Shown piece by piece: positions 9,652 through 18,689 of a stretch of DNA of 64,000 nt. How positions within the stretch are numbered: the stretch's first letter is position 1; each line of letters opens with the position of its first letter. The translations under genes were made by a program, and so were the position numbers. The DNA comes from Paulinella micropora (lineage: Eukaryota; Cercozoa; Imbricatea; Euglyphida), in the NCBI GenBank assembly GCA_009731375.1, contig BJOX01000271.1, forward strand, positions 169,824 to 233,823, given 5' to 3'. The notes under the pieces were generated by a model. The model made no database searches and was not told the DNA's origin. It saw only the letters and a program-made list of their open reading frames with translations.

Positions 9652-10341
9652 ATGTCTGAGTGGATTGTCTTTGTAAAAGCTTACTCTGCTAAACACGGTA
9701 TAAGCTACGGGGAAGCATTGAAAAAGGCGAGCAAAGAATACAAACGACAAAAGGGAGGCAGTGCGGAGTTGTCTGAGGATGTCTATTTGTCGCGGGCGGA
9801 TAGAAAAGGGGCTGACGGATGGAAGCCAGTCGCAAGCAAAGAGAAATCGACAGTGTATGAGAAAGACGGCAAGGCGATTGTAGCATTTAGGGGAAGTGCG
9901 GATAAGCGGGACTTGCTAACTGACGTCGCATTGGTAAAGGGAGTATTGAAAAGAACTCCGAGATATAAAGAAGAGCAGAAGCTGGTTGACGAAGTCATAA
10001 AGAAATATGGTAAGGATAACGTAGAGCTGACGGGTCATAGCCTTGGAGGAACGATTGCGAAAGACCTGAGCCGACAGACGGGGGTGAAGGCTACAACATA
10101 CAATAAAGGCAGTAGCACAAGAGACCTCATTGAAGGAGTAATTGACCGAGTAGCCACGAGGGTAAACCCGAAAGGAAAGAGGGCGAAGACCGCGAAGCTG
10201 ACCACGAACTATCGGACCGCATTCGACCCCGTATCATTGTTAGGGGCGCCGGCTGTAAATACTAAGTTAGTGAAGCCGACGAGGGGCGTTCATACGATTA
10301 GAAGCTTCAAAGGTAAAGGAGCTAAAAAAATATATCTATAA
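9652..10341 (+). CDS. Class 3-type lipase/esterase
   Basis: 229 residues. The nucleophile elbow is GHSLGG at residues 128-133 (Ser130). AFDPVSLLG (Asp192) and RGVHTIRSF (His214) complete a plausible Ser-Asp-His triad. The N-terminal 35 residues (MSEWIVFVKAYSAKHG.SYGEALKKAS) form the short basic motif often seen at the start of PLV and large-DNA-virus proteins. Viral lipases of this type are thought to act on host membranes during entry or exit, which is inference here. Intact, with a TAATATAG motif upstream. Confidence 0.8.
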   Translation: MSEWIVFVKAYSAKHGISYGEALKKASKEYKRQKGGSAELSEDVYLSRADRKGADGWKPVASKEKSTVYEKDGKAIVAFRGSADKRDLLTDVALVKGVLKRTPRYKEEQKLVDEVIKKYGKDNVELTGHSLGGTIAKDLSRQTGVKATTYNKGSSTRDLIEGVIDRVATRVNPKGKRAKTAKLTTNYRTAFDPVSLLGAPAVNTKLVKPTRGVHTIRSFKGKGAKKIYL

Positions 10342-10345
10342 TTGA

Positions 10346-10376
10346 GCTTCACCAAAAAAAAAAACCGGAGGTGCTT
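10346..10376 (+). repeat. Leader motif, copy 2, before an unassigned short frame
   Basis: GCTTCACC, an A run, then CCGGAGGTGC. Downstream, a plus-strand frame (10386-10703) begins MLKPSGMLSLSL and is very hydrophobic, but it overlaps the polymerase 3' end by 216 bp antisense, so I do not call it a gene. A lost or short membrane-protein gene could have started here. Confidence 0.4.
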
Positions 10377-10487
10377 TAACTTCTGATGTTGAAACCGAGC
10401 GGGATGCTGTCGTTATCGTTAATAAACTCGCGGCCCGCCCATTTATTCTCATTAACTTGTTTTTTAATGTTTTGGTTGTGTATTATA

Positions 10488-13058
10488 CTAAAATGCGGGA
10501 CTTGTTGCTGTTTGCTGTTTCTGTTCATATGTATTTTTTTTCATTTGGAAGTCCTTAACATTTTCAACCGACCCGCCTTTATCCATCTTATCAAATATAG
10601 CGTGGTTGAGTTGCTTAGCCTCCAAGCCTTTGCCGCGAAACTGAAAATATTTTTTAACTCCGCTTACCACTTCAATATGAACTCCTTTCGCTATATGCTT
10701 TAAGTCGTTCTTGGTCATTCCTTCCGTAAAGGCATCCTTCGTTGTAAATTCTAACATATACAATTTCGGAGCTATCCACGAGGCTCTTATAATTTTACAT
10801 CCATCGCCTAAATCGTCTCCAATACCTCCTAATTTTTTTCCCATATTCTTTACATACTTAGCACATCTCGCGTGAATGTGTAAGCTGTCAGTATCGGTGT
10901 AATAGAAGTCGTCGGTAATGCTTCCATTCGGGTTAGCCTCCTTCATATAGTTGTACATAATACGACGGCTGTATGCTAGTATGAATGCCCCGTAGTGTGT
11001 CGGCTTTGTTATGCTATCTTCTAATATCACTGGATTGCGAGGGAGGCCTGTTAAATACCATAAGTCCTTTCCATCCTTATCGACGAATTTTACTATGTCG
11101 GTTATTTGGTTGCGGTTCCAAAATTTCCAGTATTCGTCATTGGTGGTTATATATGCCGTTTTTGAAGGTATGGGTTTTTGTATCATCTTGCCGTATAGAC
11201 TATTCATAAACAACTTGGCGAGCAAATATTGCGGGCTACCTTTCTCCGCATCTTCCTTCGCCTTGAACATATCGTCTATGTATTTGGCGAAGACTTGCTC
11301 TCCGCGGACAGAGTAGTATCCTTTATGAATGCTGACCATATAACCCTCGGCTACCATATCGGTGATATCTACACTCGTAAGCCATTGGTCCTTCATATCT
11401 TCTAGCCGCCATTTAAGAGAACCCATTTGGTCTCGCTGTCCGATTCTGGAGTGTAGTATATTTTTCGGAGAAATGTAGTCAAGGTTATAGATACCGAGTG
11501 GAAGGTTTCGCGGGTCGAACGGTCCAATCGTTTCTATTATGTCGCCGACCATAAAGTCGTTTAACATCGCGGTTGGATATAGAGAAACGACACCGGCATC
11601 CACGAGATAATCGTCTATGTCGTCAAAGGTTATCTGCTTTTGTAGGTATTGTTCATACTGCTTAGAAATAAACCGCCTCTTAGAGGGATAAGTCCTTCCG
11701 CCGATAATCGCTTTTCTAAATGCTAACTCTTCCTTTATCTTTGGAAGTCTTAGTACCTCATATTTTTTGTGTATGTATTTTTTCCATATATTAAAAGCCA
11801 GGCTGGAAGTTGAGATAAATGATGAAATATTGACTTTATGAGTAGAGTATATGGCGGTGTTTATTTTGTCGTATAACTCCTTCAAACCCATAACATCGTT
11901 TTTCAAATAGTCTAAGCACTCTTGCCTCGTCTTGATGTCCATATCCTCCCATCTGCTGGCTTTCTTGTCGTGGTCAAAGTCTCCCTTCATAACGACGCAA
12001 CCCATACTTTCAAGATTGGCTTTTAGACTTCCTTGAGTGTGCTTACACATATCCCACATCTTAATATTTTCAAACTCTAAAGAGATGATAGAGCCGTTAT
12101 TAATTTTTGATTCCTTAATCTTAATACCTCTTCTTATTAATTCTTGATGTATGAAGTAGTGGTCAAAGTTCGCCCCGTTAAAAGCATTAACGTACAAGGT
12201 CGGTGGATGGTCCTTTTTCTTATTTCTTCTTCTACCTCGTTTAAGTGGTTTTACCCATCCCTCCTTAATCTCCTTGCCTCGTTCGATTAATAAGTCGACG
12301 AATTTACTTATACAATCTTCGCCGGCTATGTATTGAAAGCCTTCACTGCCTTGTGTGTATCCGACTATGTAGCAGTCGTGGATATCATAGCCGTCTGCTA
12401 TTTCTTTATTCCTCCATGTTTCTAAGTCGTAATGAATTATGCTGTCGTTGTTGATGTGGTCTTCTGGGTAGAAGTCAGTCAGTAAGCATCTTTTATCATT
12501 CTTTTTTAACCGTCTATCTACGAAGTGCTTTCTGTTAAGGTCGCAGGTATGCTTATTAATATAGACTCGCAGGCAGTCCTCACATTTCTTTTTAAACTGT
12601 TTTTCTAGTCCGTAATAGTGGTTATTTTCTAGAAAGATTAGTTTGTCCGCCTCTTCGCAGTCATTACTCGTTCTTATGACGTCCTTTGTTATCGCGTTTG
12701 TTAATTCGTATGTTTTACCTTCTTTTATGTATTTGTTTAAGATTTCGACTGCGATGGAAAACGGTATAGGCGAATTAGGTTCAAGTTTAAACTCGCTTCT
12801 AACATCATTACATCTCTTCTTATTCAGCGGGTGAATGTTGAGTATATCCTTACACAGGAAGAATAAGCAGTTATTGTTTTTACTCGGTGGTGATATCTTT
12901 CTCCCCTCTTCAACTTTTTCCCGCTTCTCCTTTTTTCCTTCATAGCATCCTCCGCCGTTCTCTTGAACAAATATTATTTTAAGATATTTGATATCTCTTT
13001 CGTATCCATTCTCGCCCGCTTCTATGTTGCTTATGTTGAACTCGTTAAGAGCATCCAT
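10488..13058 (-). CDS. Protein-primed family B DNA polymerase
   Basis: An 856-residue open frame holding all catalytic motifs of a protein-primed family B polymerase with proofreading. Exonuclease motifs: Exo I YDLET (210-214), Exo II NGANFD (294-299), Exo III YLKND (384-388). Polymerase motifs: A DAGVVSLYP (487-495), B KLFMNSLYG (615-623), C YTDTDS (720-725). A Cys/His cluster at about 159-178 may bind zinc. This enzyme replicates the viral genome. The first ATG at 13058 is probably not the native start: the frame is open upstream to about 13150, and the region before it continues in another frame (next entry), so a frameshift separates the N-terminal domain. It runs opposite to the capsid genes. 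Confidence 0.9.
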   Translation of the reverse strand: MDALNEFNISNIEAGENGYERDIKYLKIIFVQENGGGCYEGKKEKREKVEEGRKISPPSKNNNCLFFLCKDILNIHPLNKKRCNDVRSEFKLEPNSPIPFSIAVEILNKYIKEGKTYELTNAITKDVIRTSNDCEEADKLIFLENNHYYGLEKQFKKKCEDCLRVYINKHTCDLNRKHFVDRRLKKNDKRCLLTDFYPEDHINNDSIIHYDLETWRNKEIADGYDIHDCYIVGYTQGSEGFQYIAGEDCISKFVDLLIERGKEIKEGWVKPLKRGRRRNKKKDHPPTLYVNAFNGANFDHYFIHQELIRRGIKIKESKINNGSIISLEFENIKMWDMCKHTQGSLKANLESMGCVVMKGDFDHDKKASRWEDMDIKTRQECLDYLKNDVMGLKELYDKINTAIYSTHKVNISSFISTSSLAFNIWKKYIHKKYEVLRLPKIKEELAFRKAIIGGRTYPSKRRFISKQYEQYLQKQITFDDIDDYLVDAGVVSLYPTAMLNDFMVGDIIETIGPFDPRNLPLGIYNLDYISPKNILHSRIGQRDQMGSLKWRLEDMKDQWLTSVDITDMVAEGYMVSIHKGYYSVRGEQVFAKYIDDMFKAKEDAEKGSPQYLLAKLFMNSLYGKMIQKPIPSKTAYITTNDEYWKFWNRNQITDIVKFVDKDGKDLWYLTGLPRNPVILEDSITKPTHYGAFILAYSRRIMYNYMKEANPNGSITDDFYYTDTDSLHIHARCAKYVKNMGKKLGGIGDDLGDGCKIIRASWIAPKLYMLEFTTKDAFTEGMTKNDLKHIAKGVHIEVVSGVKKYFQFRGKGLEAKQLNHAIFDKMDKGGSVENVKDFQMKKNTYEQKQQTATSPAF

Positions 13059-13519
13059 AAACTTGGTGTCATATTCGCGGAGTAAGAAAGAGTTAAATCT
13101 TTGCTTTTTAAATAGTGGTCGTATCTTTCCCCAGGTATGGTGCTGTATGTTATAGATACGTGAACATCGGCATTATTCGTCATACCTTGACTCCTCGCAT
13201 TTCTGATGGCTGGTATCAATACTTTCTCTTCCAGTCGGTCAGTATCGTAGAAACTAATATTTAGGTCCTTAAATTTGTAGGTTAGAGAGTTCAGACGATT
13301 GTTTCTTATGACCTTATAATCGTATGCTCTAAATTCTCGTCGCTTCGCTTCTCGCGTCTTAGCCTCGCGGAGATTTGCTCTCGTATTACTACGGATGTTA
13401 GATAAAAGTTCCCGGCGGTTTCTTTTATCTTTTGTTTCAACCCTTCTTAGCTTAGCCTTAGCTTGAAGTAGCTCCACGTGTCTTTTGTTTGGTCTTGGTG
13501 GTAGTTGTGGTTTGGACAT
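13031..13519 (-). pseudogene. N-terminal part of the DNA polymerase, separated by frameshift
   Basis: A 162-residue frame starting MSKPQLPPRPNKRHVELLQ, with a basic Arg/Lys-rich helix followed by a beta-rich segment. It overlaps the polymerase frame by 28 bp in a different frame. Its position and the open polymerase frame upstream of 13058 suggest a single gene of about 1,000 codons broken by one indel at about 13070-13150. A TATATATA box at about 13532-13539 lies just upstream. It could be a separate small protein, but the tail of this frame looks out of frame. Confidence 0.6.
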
Positions 13520-13666
13520 TTTACAGTTATGTATATATAAGGTAAGATACTTTTTCTAAAAATAATTAATTGATGTTTTACCGTTATTATATGGCGCGTA
13601 TGTCTTTAGATGAAAAATAATTTTACCGGAATAAAAAAAATTATTTGGCTTAAACCTGTATTTTAC

Positions 13667-13846
13667 TCAGTCTATCTTCCAACTCTTGTATCTTCCTTTG
13701 TATTGCTCTAGTTCTTGCTTTTGCTTTAATGCTTTTGCTTTTCTTTCCTCCTTCAGCCTTTCTTGGTGGCGGTAGTAGTATGCGAGAGCCTTCTCGTTAT
13801 TTCTCTTTCGTCTTGCTTCTCCTTCGTAAATTTTTGGTCTCGGCAT
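13667..13846 (-). CDS. Small basic viral protein
   Basis: 59 residues, MPRPKIYEGEARRKRNNEKA at the start, then YYYRHQERLKEERK and a Lys/Gln/Glu-rich helix, ending at TGA. Small proteins with a P-K-I-Y start and a charged helix are common in PLVs and virophages; no function is known. An AATATAATAG stretch lies just upstream of the ATG. Confidence 0.6.
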   Translation of the reverse strand: MPRPKIYEGEARRKRNNEKALAYYYRHQERLKEERKAKALKQKQELEQYKGRYKSWKID

Positions 13847-13990
13847 CTTCTATTATATTATAGTTTATATATTTTTATAAATGTAAAATAATTAATTAAA
13901 TTATTCCTTTTCGATTTATCTCCTTCGTCGATAGCTGTAGCTGTCTCTTTGATTTCTTATGATGTTGAATTTTATGATTTGGGCTGAATA
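13847..13990. other. A/T-rich right arm of the virus
   Basis: A/T-rich non-coding sequence between the last viral gene and the terminal hairpin. I see no gene. Confidence 0.5.
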
Positions 13991-14041
13991 ACCTTTTTTA
14001 GGCGGGGCATTTTTCTTAAAAAATGACCCCCTAAAAAAGGT
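13991..14041. repeat. Hairpin at the right edge of the virus
   Basis: ACCTTTTTTAGG..CATTTTT pairs with AAAAAATG..CCTAAAAAAGGT around a CTT centre: 24-nt arms with a few mismatches. It marks the change from viral A/T-rich sequence to host GA repeats. Possibly a terminal hairpin or a joined terminal inverted repeat of the viral genome. Confidence 0.75.
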
Positions 14042-14310
14042 ACTTACCTTCTGAGAGAGAGAAAGAGAGAGGAAGACAAAGAGCAAGAGAGACTCAGATT
14101 CAGGTACTCAGTGAGAGAGAAAGAGAAAGAGAGAGAGAGAGAGAATGAGAGGGAGAGTGTGCGATTGAGCGAGGAAAGTGGGAGTGGGAGTGAGAGAGGG
14201 AGAGAGGGAGGGAGAGTCAGAGACAAAGACACAGACCAAGAACTCAGTCAGTATGAAAAGAACGCCCGGTTTAAAAAAAAAGGGGGGGGGGGCGGTTGGT
14301 GGCAAGCAAA
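14042..14310. repeat. GA-rich simple repeat and poly-G
   Basis: AG/GAGAG tract to about 14220, then a short unique stretch and an A9-G10 run. I see no gene. Confidence 0.7.
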
Positions 14311-14572
14311 ATGGACGCCTCGTGCGGCGGGACGAGAGAGAAGTGGTGGAATGACTTCCAGGGTGTACTTACGAGAGCGGGACCGATCGCAGCCCGCTTC
14401 TTGTACAATTATCTTGCTGTCCTAATGCACCCGATAAGTAACTCATATCATGTTCGGTACTAGGATTGGATCGCCTCTCCGAATACCTTCAAGCACGGAT
14501 CTGAGCTGTCGGTATCGTATGCAAACACAAAGGACTGCCAGCTCAGCTGCGCCAGCAACCGAATGTGTTCAG
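14311..14572 (+). pseudogene. 5' exon region of a membrane-protein gene, in-frame TAG
   Basis: From ATG 14311 (MDASCGGTREKWWNDFQGVL) the frame runs to TAG at 14461-14463, then continues in the same frame as DWIASPNTFKHG...CQLSCASNRMCS to a canonical donor gtaagt at 14573. TAG could instead be the end of an intron (exon 14464-14572), but no good in-phase donor is visible upstream. Either the first exon is damaged or the real 5' part was lost next to the virus. The second half is Cys-rich, like an extracellular domain. Confidence 0.4.
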
Positions 14573-14805
14573 GTAAGTGAATAATATTGCTATAGAAGGA
14601 TAGAAACAATTTGCGCATGTTAATATATTATTATCTTTGTAAATTAAATGTATGTTGTATTAATGTATAAGTACTTGTTTGCATTATTTATACTTGATTG
14701 TAACATTATACATATTATATATATTAATGTGAGTAGTAACGTCCTTAGCCATACATGTTGAAAGCTACATATTAAATCATATTGTTTATTTCTACTATGA
14801 ACTAG
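14573..14805 (+). other. Intron of the membrane-protein gene
   Basis: A 233-bp A/T-rich ordinary intron with gtaagt donor and actag acceptor. It is not a microsatellite, unlike those of the coiled-coil gene. Confidence 0.6.
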
Positions 14806-14930
14806 GTATTTCCATTCGCAAAAAGGATTGCCGGTGCTTCGAGGTCGGCAAGACTCCCTGCAAGCAGAAGATCCGCGATTCGACTCTTATGAACTCTTTC
14901 CTAAGGTTTCTCTTCACCGTTCACGTTCTT
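14806..14930 (+). CDS. Membrane-protein gene, Cys-rich exon
   Basis: Two bases plus 41 codons, in phase with the previous exon: ISIRKKDCRCFEVGKTPCKQ, then a hydrophobic start SFLRFLFTVHVL. Donor gtacgc. The next intron contains a CT tract. Confidence 0.5.
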
Positions 14931-14981
14931 GTACGCTGATCATGGCACCTGGCCCTTGCCCTCTTTTCTTCTCCCTCCCTC

Positions 14982-15030
<49 letters not shown>

Positions 15031-15093
15031 CTGCCCCCGCACATTCCCAAACTTCTCATCCATGTGCATTCACTGGGTTTGCCTCCCTTTTAG

Positions 15094-15264
15094 ACAACAG
15101 ATGCGACGCAGTGGATAGAAGTCTTCGTGTTGTCCGCCGTGTTGGACACCTTCCTTATAAAACCCTTTGTGATCTTCTGCTTCGTACTCCTGATGCATTT
15201 GACCCAGCCTAAAGTTGGGAAAATCGACTTGAGCAGAATCGTCCTAGAAAATGATGCGGAAGAA
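15094..15264 (+). CDS. Membrane-protein gene, transmembrane exon
   Basis: 57 codons, phase 0 at both ends, acceptor ttttag, donor gtatgt. TTDATQWIEVFVLSAVLDTF then LIKPFVIFCFVLLMHL forms a long membrane segment. The W..S...D.FL..P pattern resembles the transmembrane region of polycystin/REJ-type proteins; this is a family resemblance, not proof. Confidence 0.5.
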
Positions 15265-15389
15265 GTATGTACTTTTATTGGCGTTTCGTTCTGATGTATA
15301 TTCTTCTCACGTGTGTGTTGACGTTAGTTAGGGTCGTGTAGCTCATTGGAAGTGCGTAGCGTTGTGCATATTTCTCGCCTTGTGTGTAG

Positions 15390-15527
15390 GCGACTCGACT
15401 GCGCACTTCTGCGGAGGCTATGAAGGGCAAAGATGCCGAGGTCCCCACAGCGACACATACCACGTCGGGGGGATCCAAACGCCTTAAGATCAAGGAAATG
15501 ACATTCAGAAATGTGAATGATGCACGC
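15390..15527 (+). CDS. Membrane-protein gene, cytoplasmic exon
   Basis: 46 codons (ATRLRTSAEAMKGKDAEVPT at the start), phase 0, acceptor gtgtag, donor gtacac. If the donor is not used, the frame ends at TAG 15570-15572 instead. Confidence 0.45.
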
Positions 15528-15911
15528 GTACACAGTTGTTATCGATGTCCTACACGTGTGCGTGAAAGCTAGCCCAGGCTTACTCATGAGCGCATGTGCT
15601 AGAACTGCAAGGATCTAACATTGAACCACGATGTTTCCGGGCCGGCCTGATCTTTTACCTTTCTTCGTTTCCAAAAGGCGCAAACCTTGAATCCAATGAA
15701 GCTGTAGCATCTAATTAAGATTATGCATGTCAGTGTCTAATAAAGCTTGTCAGAGATTTTTAATTGGTGTAAGCCTAAGTGCGTGTGAAAATGATCGCGC
15801 TTATTCTTTTGTCATCTTGGAAACAAAAACAGATCATATTTCTGCCACTTTTGTTACTGTATATGTATGAGTTCATCCATATCTTTGCAATTGTGCACTT
15901 GCTTTTTGCAG
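15528..15911 (+). other. Intron of the membrane-protein gene
   Basis: An ordinary 384-bp A/T-rich intron ending ttttgcag. Confidence 0.45.
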
Positions 15912-15993
15912 AAGCCTATGCCACAGTTAACGTTGGATATGAGCCTGAGATCTCAATCTACCAGTCCAAAAGACACTGGCCCTAGTCCAAGAG
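15912..15993 (+). CDS. Membrane-protein gene, exon
   Basis: 27 codons plus one base: KPMPQLTLDMSLRSQSTSPK then DTGPSPR. Acceptor tgcag, donor gtgact. The phase-1 end fits the next exon. Confidence 0.5.
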
Positions 15994-16166
15994 GTGACTG
16001 AATCAAACAGTCATTTAACGTTTTATCCACGTGTTCGGCATTTTACCCGTAATACTATGCTCATTTATGCCTTGCTGCCGTGCAAGATCTCATGCCAGCT
16101 TATTTTCACCTGCTTATGCGCCGCCCCACCGAACGCCACCCCCATGCTGCAGCACTCTCGTTTGCA

Positions 16167-16229
<63 letters not shown>

Positions 16230-16234
16230 TATAG

Positions 16235-16336
16235 ATGAGGCTGCAAGTAACTCGGTCGATATCAAACGCAACAGTGGACCCGGTAGTGATACTAAAGGCG
16301 ATAACGATGCGGGTGCCGATGCTCCAGGCGCTGCAG
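16235..16336 (+). CDS. Membrane-protein gene, exon
   Basis: Acidic, low-complexity exon (EAASNSVDIKRNSGPGSDTK) with acceptor ctatag directly after a CT dinucleotide tract and donor gtcagt. In phase with both neighbours. Confidence 0.5.
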
Positions 16337-16579
16337 GTCAGTCTTTCCTCTTCTGTGCATCGTGTTCCTCTGCCGCGTCACCGCTCTGTTTATATTTTCT
16401 AAAACTTTCTCCCTAATTTGGTATATGCTGCTTTCGTCCAAATACTAGCGTGATTTTACAAAAGTATGCATACGCGCGCTACCTTTTTTTTCCCTTTTAT
16501 TCAACAAAAATACTCAAAGTTTGTCTCTTTCTTCTCTGTCCGCACCATCGTATCGTTCTTTTCCTTCTTCTGTTTTCAG

Positions 16580-16695
16580 AGCTTCCAGTTTCTCCTGATG
16601 CTGCCTCCAGCGTATTGCCTTCGTTGCAGTCCTCAGAAACTGTTCGACATTATGACTCAGAGCGCTTGGTTACTGCTATGTACCCGGCACGATGA
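16580..16695 (+). CDS. Membrane-protein gene, terminal exon
   Basis: Acceptor tttcag, then LPVSPDAASSVLPSLQSSET and ...LVTAMYPAR followed by TGA. It closes the plus-strand gene that starts near the viral right edge. Confidence 0.5.
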
Positions 16696-18182
16696 GAGGC
16701 TCCAGCGGTAGCAACGGGACACGGACCATATGGCAGCCAGTTGGGCCCCGGACTCCTCTTTTGTTGTCACTGCAATGTTCCCGCACACTAAGGACGTAAA
16801 CGTGCGAAAAGAATCGTGAAAAAGCCATAAAAAATTTCAAGCCAAAATATTCGCTGCGACACAAGCATACTAATTCGTGCATACCGACATCATTACATAC
16901 ATATAAACACATGTCCATATATGATTGACGTATTTCTGTGTCTGAATCTGAATATGCTTATTGCTTAGATACGGTACTATGTATTAATCACTGTAACCGC
17001 CCAGCGTATGTATTACTACATCTTCGTCGATAGTGTAAATATGATTTAGGTAGTTAGGTAGGTAGTTAGGTAGGTAGGTAGGTAGGTAGGTAGATAGATA
17101 GATAGGTATAGGTAGGTAGATCTATTCTTTTTTATCAGGCCACGCTCGGGTGAAGACTAAGACCATTGTTTTGCCTTGGAGCTTGGTGGCTCAGTCCCTT
17201 TGGAGACAGCGGGTTTCGTAATAAGCTACCGTCGCTCACTCCACTATTTTTTACCTGAATGTATCTCAGACTGTAACTTCTTGGGATCTAACTCTATCGA
17301 CCTTTATTTGGCTCGTCACTCCAAGACCCTTCTGGAGATAAATTAATATTGCCCTGGTACTAATGATGATTCACGCATACATCTGAAGATCTACAATATA
17401 CAGGTCACTAAGCATGACAATACTGTAGAACACAGCAAGATTATGATTATTTTTGTACATTAAATGCTTTTGTTTTCTCTTTCACAAATATAGCTGTCTT
17501 ATTGCAATTGAACAGCGTGCTTGGCACTCGCTTTGTAGGGGCCACGTGAGTACGCCTGTAATCATACTACCACTGATATTAATGTGAGCCATTATTGATC
17601 GAGAAGCGTACAGTATTGTATTCTCGTAATTTGTGATGCTCTAACGATCTATACCGATGACTCATCTTCAGAGTAGCTATGAATGGCCGCGAGTCAAATC
17701 AATGACTCATTTGACGCAACAGTCTAGTGATAAATTGGAATGGGTCTGTCACGAGCCGAAATGCAATAATGATTAAATACTAAATAATCATCCGAAGTAG
17801 AAAGTCAAAGCATTAGGAAACTGATTGTGTCTGACAGTAATTCCGTAAGCAGTGAGTCGAATCGAGAAGTACTAAGTACTACAGAAGTCAGTGACCTGCT
17901 TTCCTTTTTGTGACGGCGAGTCAGCAACACTTTATCCGAGCCACTGAGAATTCCATTTCTTAAAATGCAGTCATTTTGAGAATCTTTACTTAGACTGATA
18001 GACTTCAAGTTGACTGAGAGAAGTCCGGGGCTAGTAAAGGGCTCTGGACCTGGAATTTCAATTTTACGTCACTTCGACTCCGGCTATTGACTTTTAACTG
18101 CGGCCGGGAGTAGCCCGGGGAAACCGCAATCTGAGTCAACGTGACTGACTCAGAGTAAAGCACGTCTGAGCCAGTCAGTGTC
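16696..18182. other. Non-coding stretch
   Basis: 3' flank of the membrane-protein gene, a GGTA/GATA tract at about 17048-17122, and A/T-rich sequence with several TGACTCA words (17658, 17700, 18145). I see no gene. Confidence 0.5.
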
Positions 18183-18217
18183 ATGAACTTGGACGAGATA
18201 AAGTACTACAACAAGAG
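18183..18217 (+). CDS. Small charged protein, exon 1
   Basis: MNLDEIKYYNK plus two bases, donor gtatgt. The three exons (18183-18217, 18403-18507, 18550-18607) join in phase 2 into a 65-residue charged protein. I do not recognise it. Confidence 0.5.
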
Positions 18218-18402
18218 GTATGTATGTTATGTATGTTATGTATGTCATGTATGTTATGTATGTTATGTATGTCATGTATGTTATGTGAGTTATGTATGTT
18301 GTGTATGTTGTGTATGTTATGCATGTTATGTATGTATGTATGTATGGTATGTGTGTTACGTTATGTATGTTATGTATTTTATGTATGTTATGTATGTTAT
18401 AG
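18218..18402 (+). repeat. TATGTATGT-type microsatellite intron
   Basis: The whole intron is a GTATGTTAT/GTATGTCAT repeat; the donor gtatgt is its first unit and the acceptor is ttatag. Confidence 0.6.
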
Positions 18403-18507
18403 GGAGCGGGAAATCGCCAAGAAGAAGTTGGAGTACCGCGACGCCAACAAGGAGCCCAGCTCCCGTGTTGCCCCTGTCGGAGGGGTTTCAAGTGGAGACC
18501 ATGTCAG
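18403..18507 (+). CDS. Small charged protein, exon 2
   Basis: EREIAKKKLEYRDANKEPSS then RVAPVGGVSSGDHV; phase 2 on both sides, donor gtgaaa. Confidence 0.5.
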
Positions 18508-18549
18508 GTGAAATTATCCGACCATTTCTCCCAACTCAAATGTCCACAG

Positions 18550-18607
18550 AATAGTTTCCTTGCGGGACAAGTTCGAGCGCGAAAAGGTGGAGTGCCTACT
18601 AGCCTGA
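18550..18607 (+). CDS. Small charged protein, exon 3
   Basis: Acceptor ccacag, then IVSLRDKFEREKVECLLA and TGA. The intron before it is only 42 bp. Confidence 0.5.
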
Positions 18608-18689
18608 AAGGCAGGGTATGAGGTACTTTCGCTTCGTTTTGCTTGCTTTTGTTTTGCTTACCCTTTGTTGGCACCGGCCGTCCGTACCT

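Larger units (their letters stand above)
3354..14041. mobile_element. Integrated Polinton-like virus, truncated and decayed
   Basis: A compact block of largely intron-free genes with PLV hallmarks: adenain-type protease, penton, double-jelly-roll capsid protein and protein-primed family B polymerase, plus a lipase and DUF3223/DUF3820 proteins. Short A/T-rich spacers carry a shared TAATATAG motif. The left end is cut inside the protease gene at a host microsatellite; the right end is a hairpin at 13991-14041. I found no packaging ATPase, helicase/primase or integrase, so the block of about 10.7 kb is probably a partial genome. Stops or frameshifts interrupt the penton, capsid, DUF3223 and polymerase genes. 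The PLV call rests on the gene set; a Maverick/Polinton or virophage relative is less likely. Confidence 0.85.

Noticed and set aside
10386-10703. Hydrophobic 105-residue plus-strand frame after the lipase
   Set aside because: Two thirds of it are antisense to the polymerase 3' end, where a Lys/Glu-rich gene gives Phe/Leu-rich antisense; not enough support for a gene.
5237-14463. Alternative genetic code (TAA or TAG as an amino acid)
   Set aside because: Normal TAA, TAG and TGA all end other genes here at sensible places; the two in-frame stops are better explained by decay or sequence error.
17150-17230. tRNA-like A box (ggtggctcagtcc) and B box (gggtttcg)
   Set aside because: The pairing and spacing are weak and no second copy is seen in the window.
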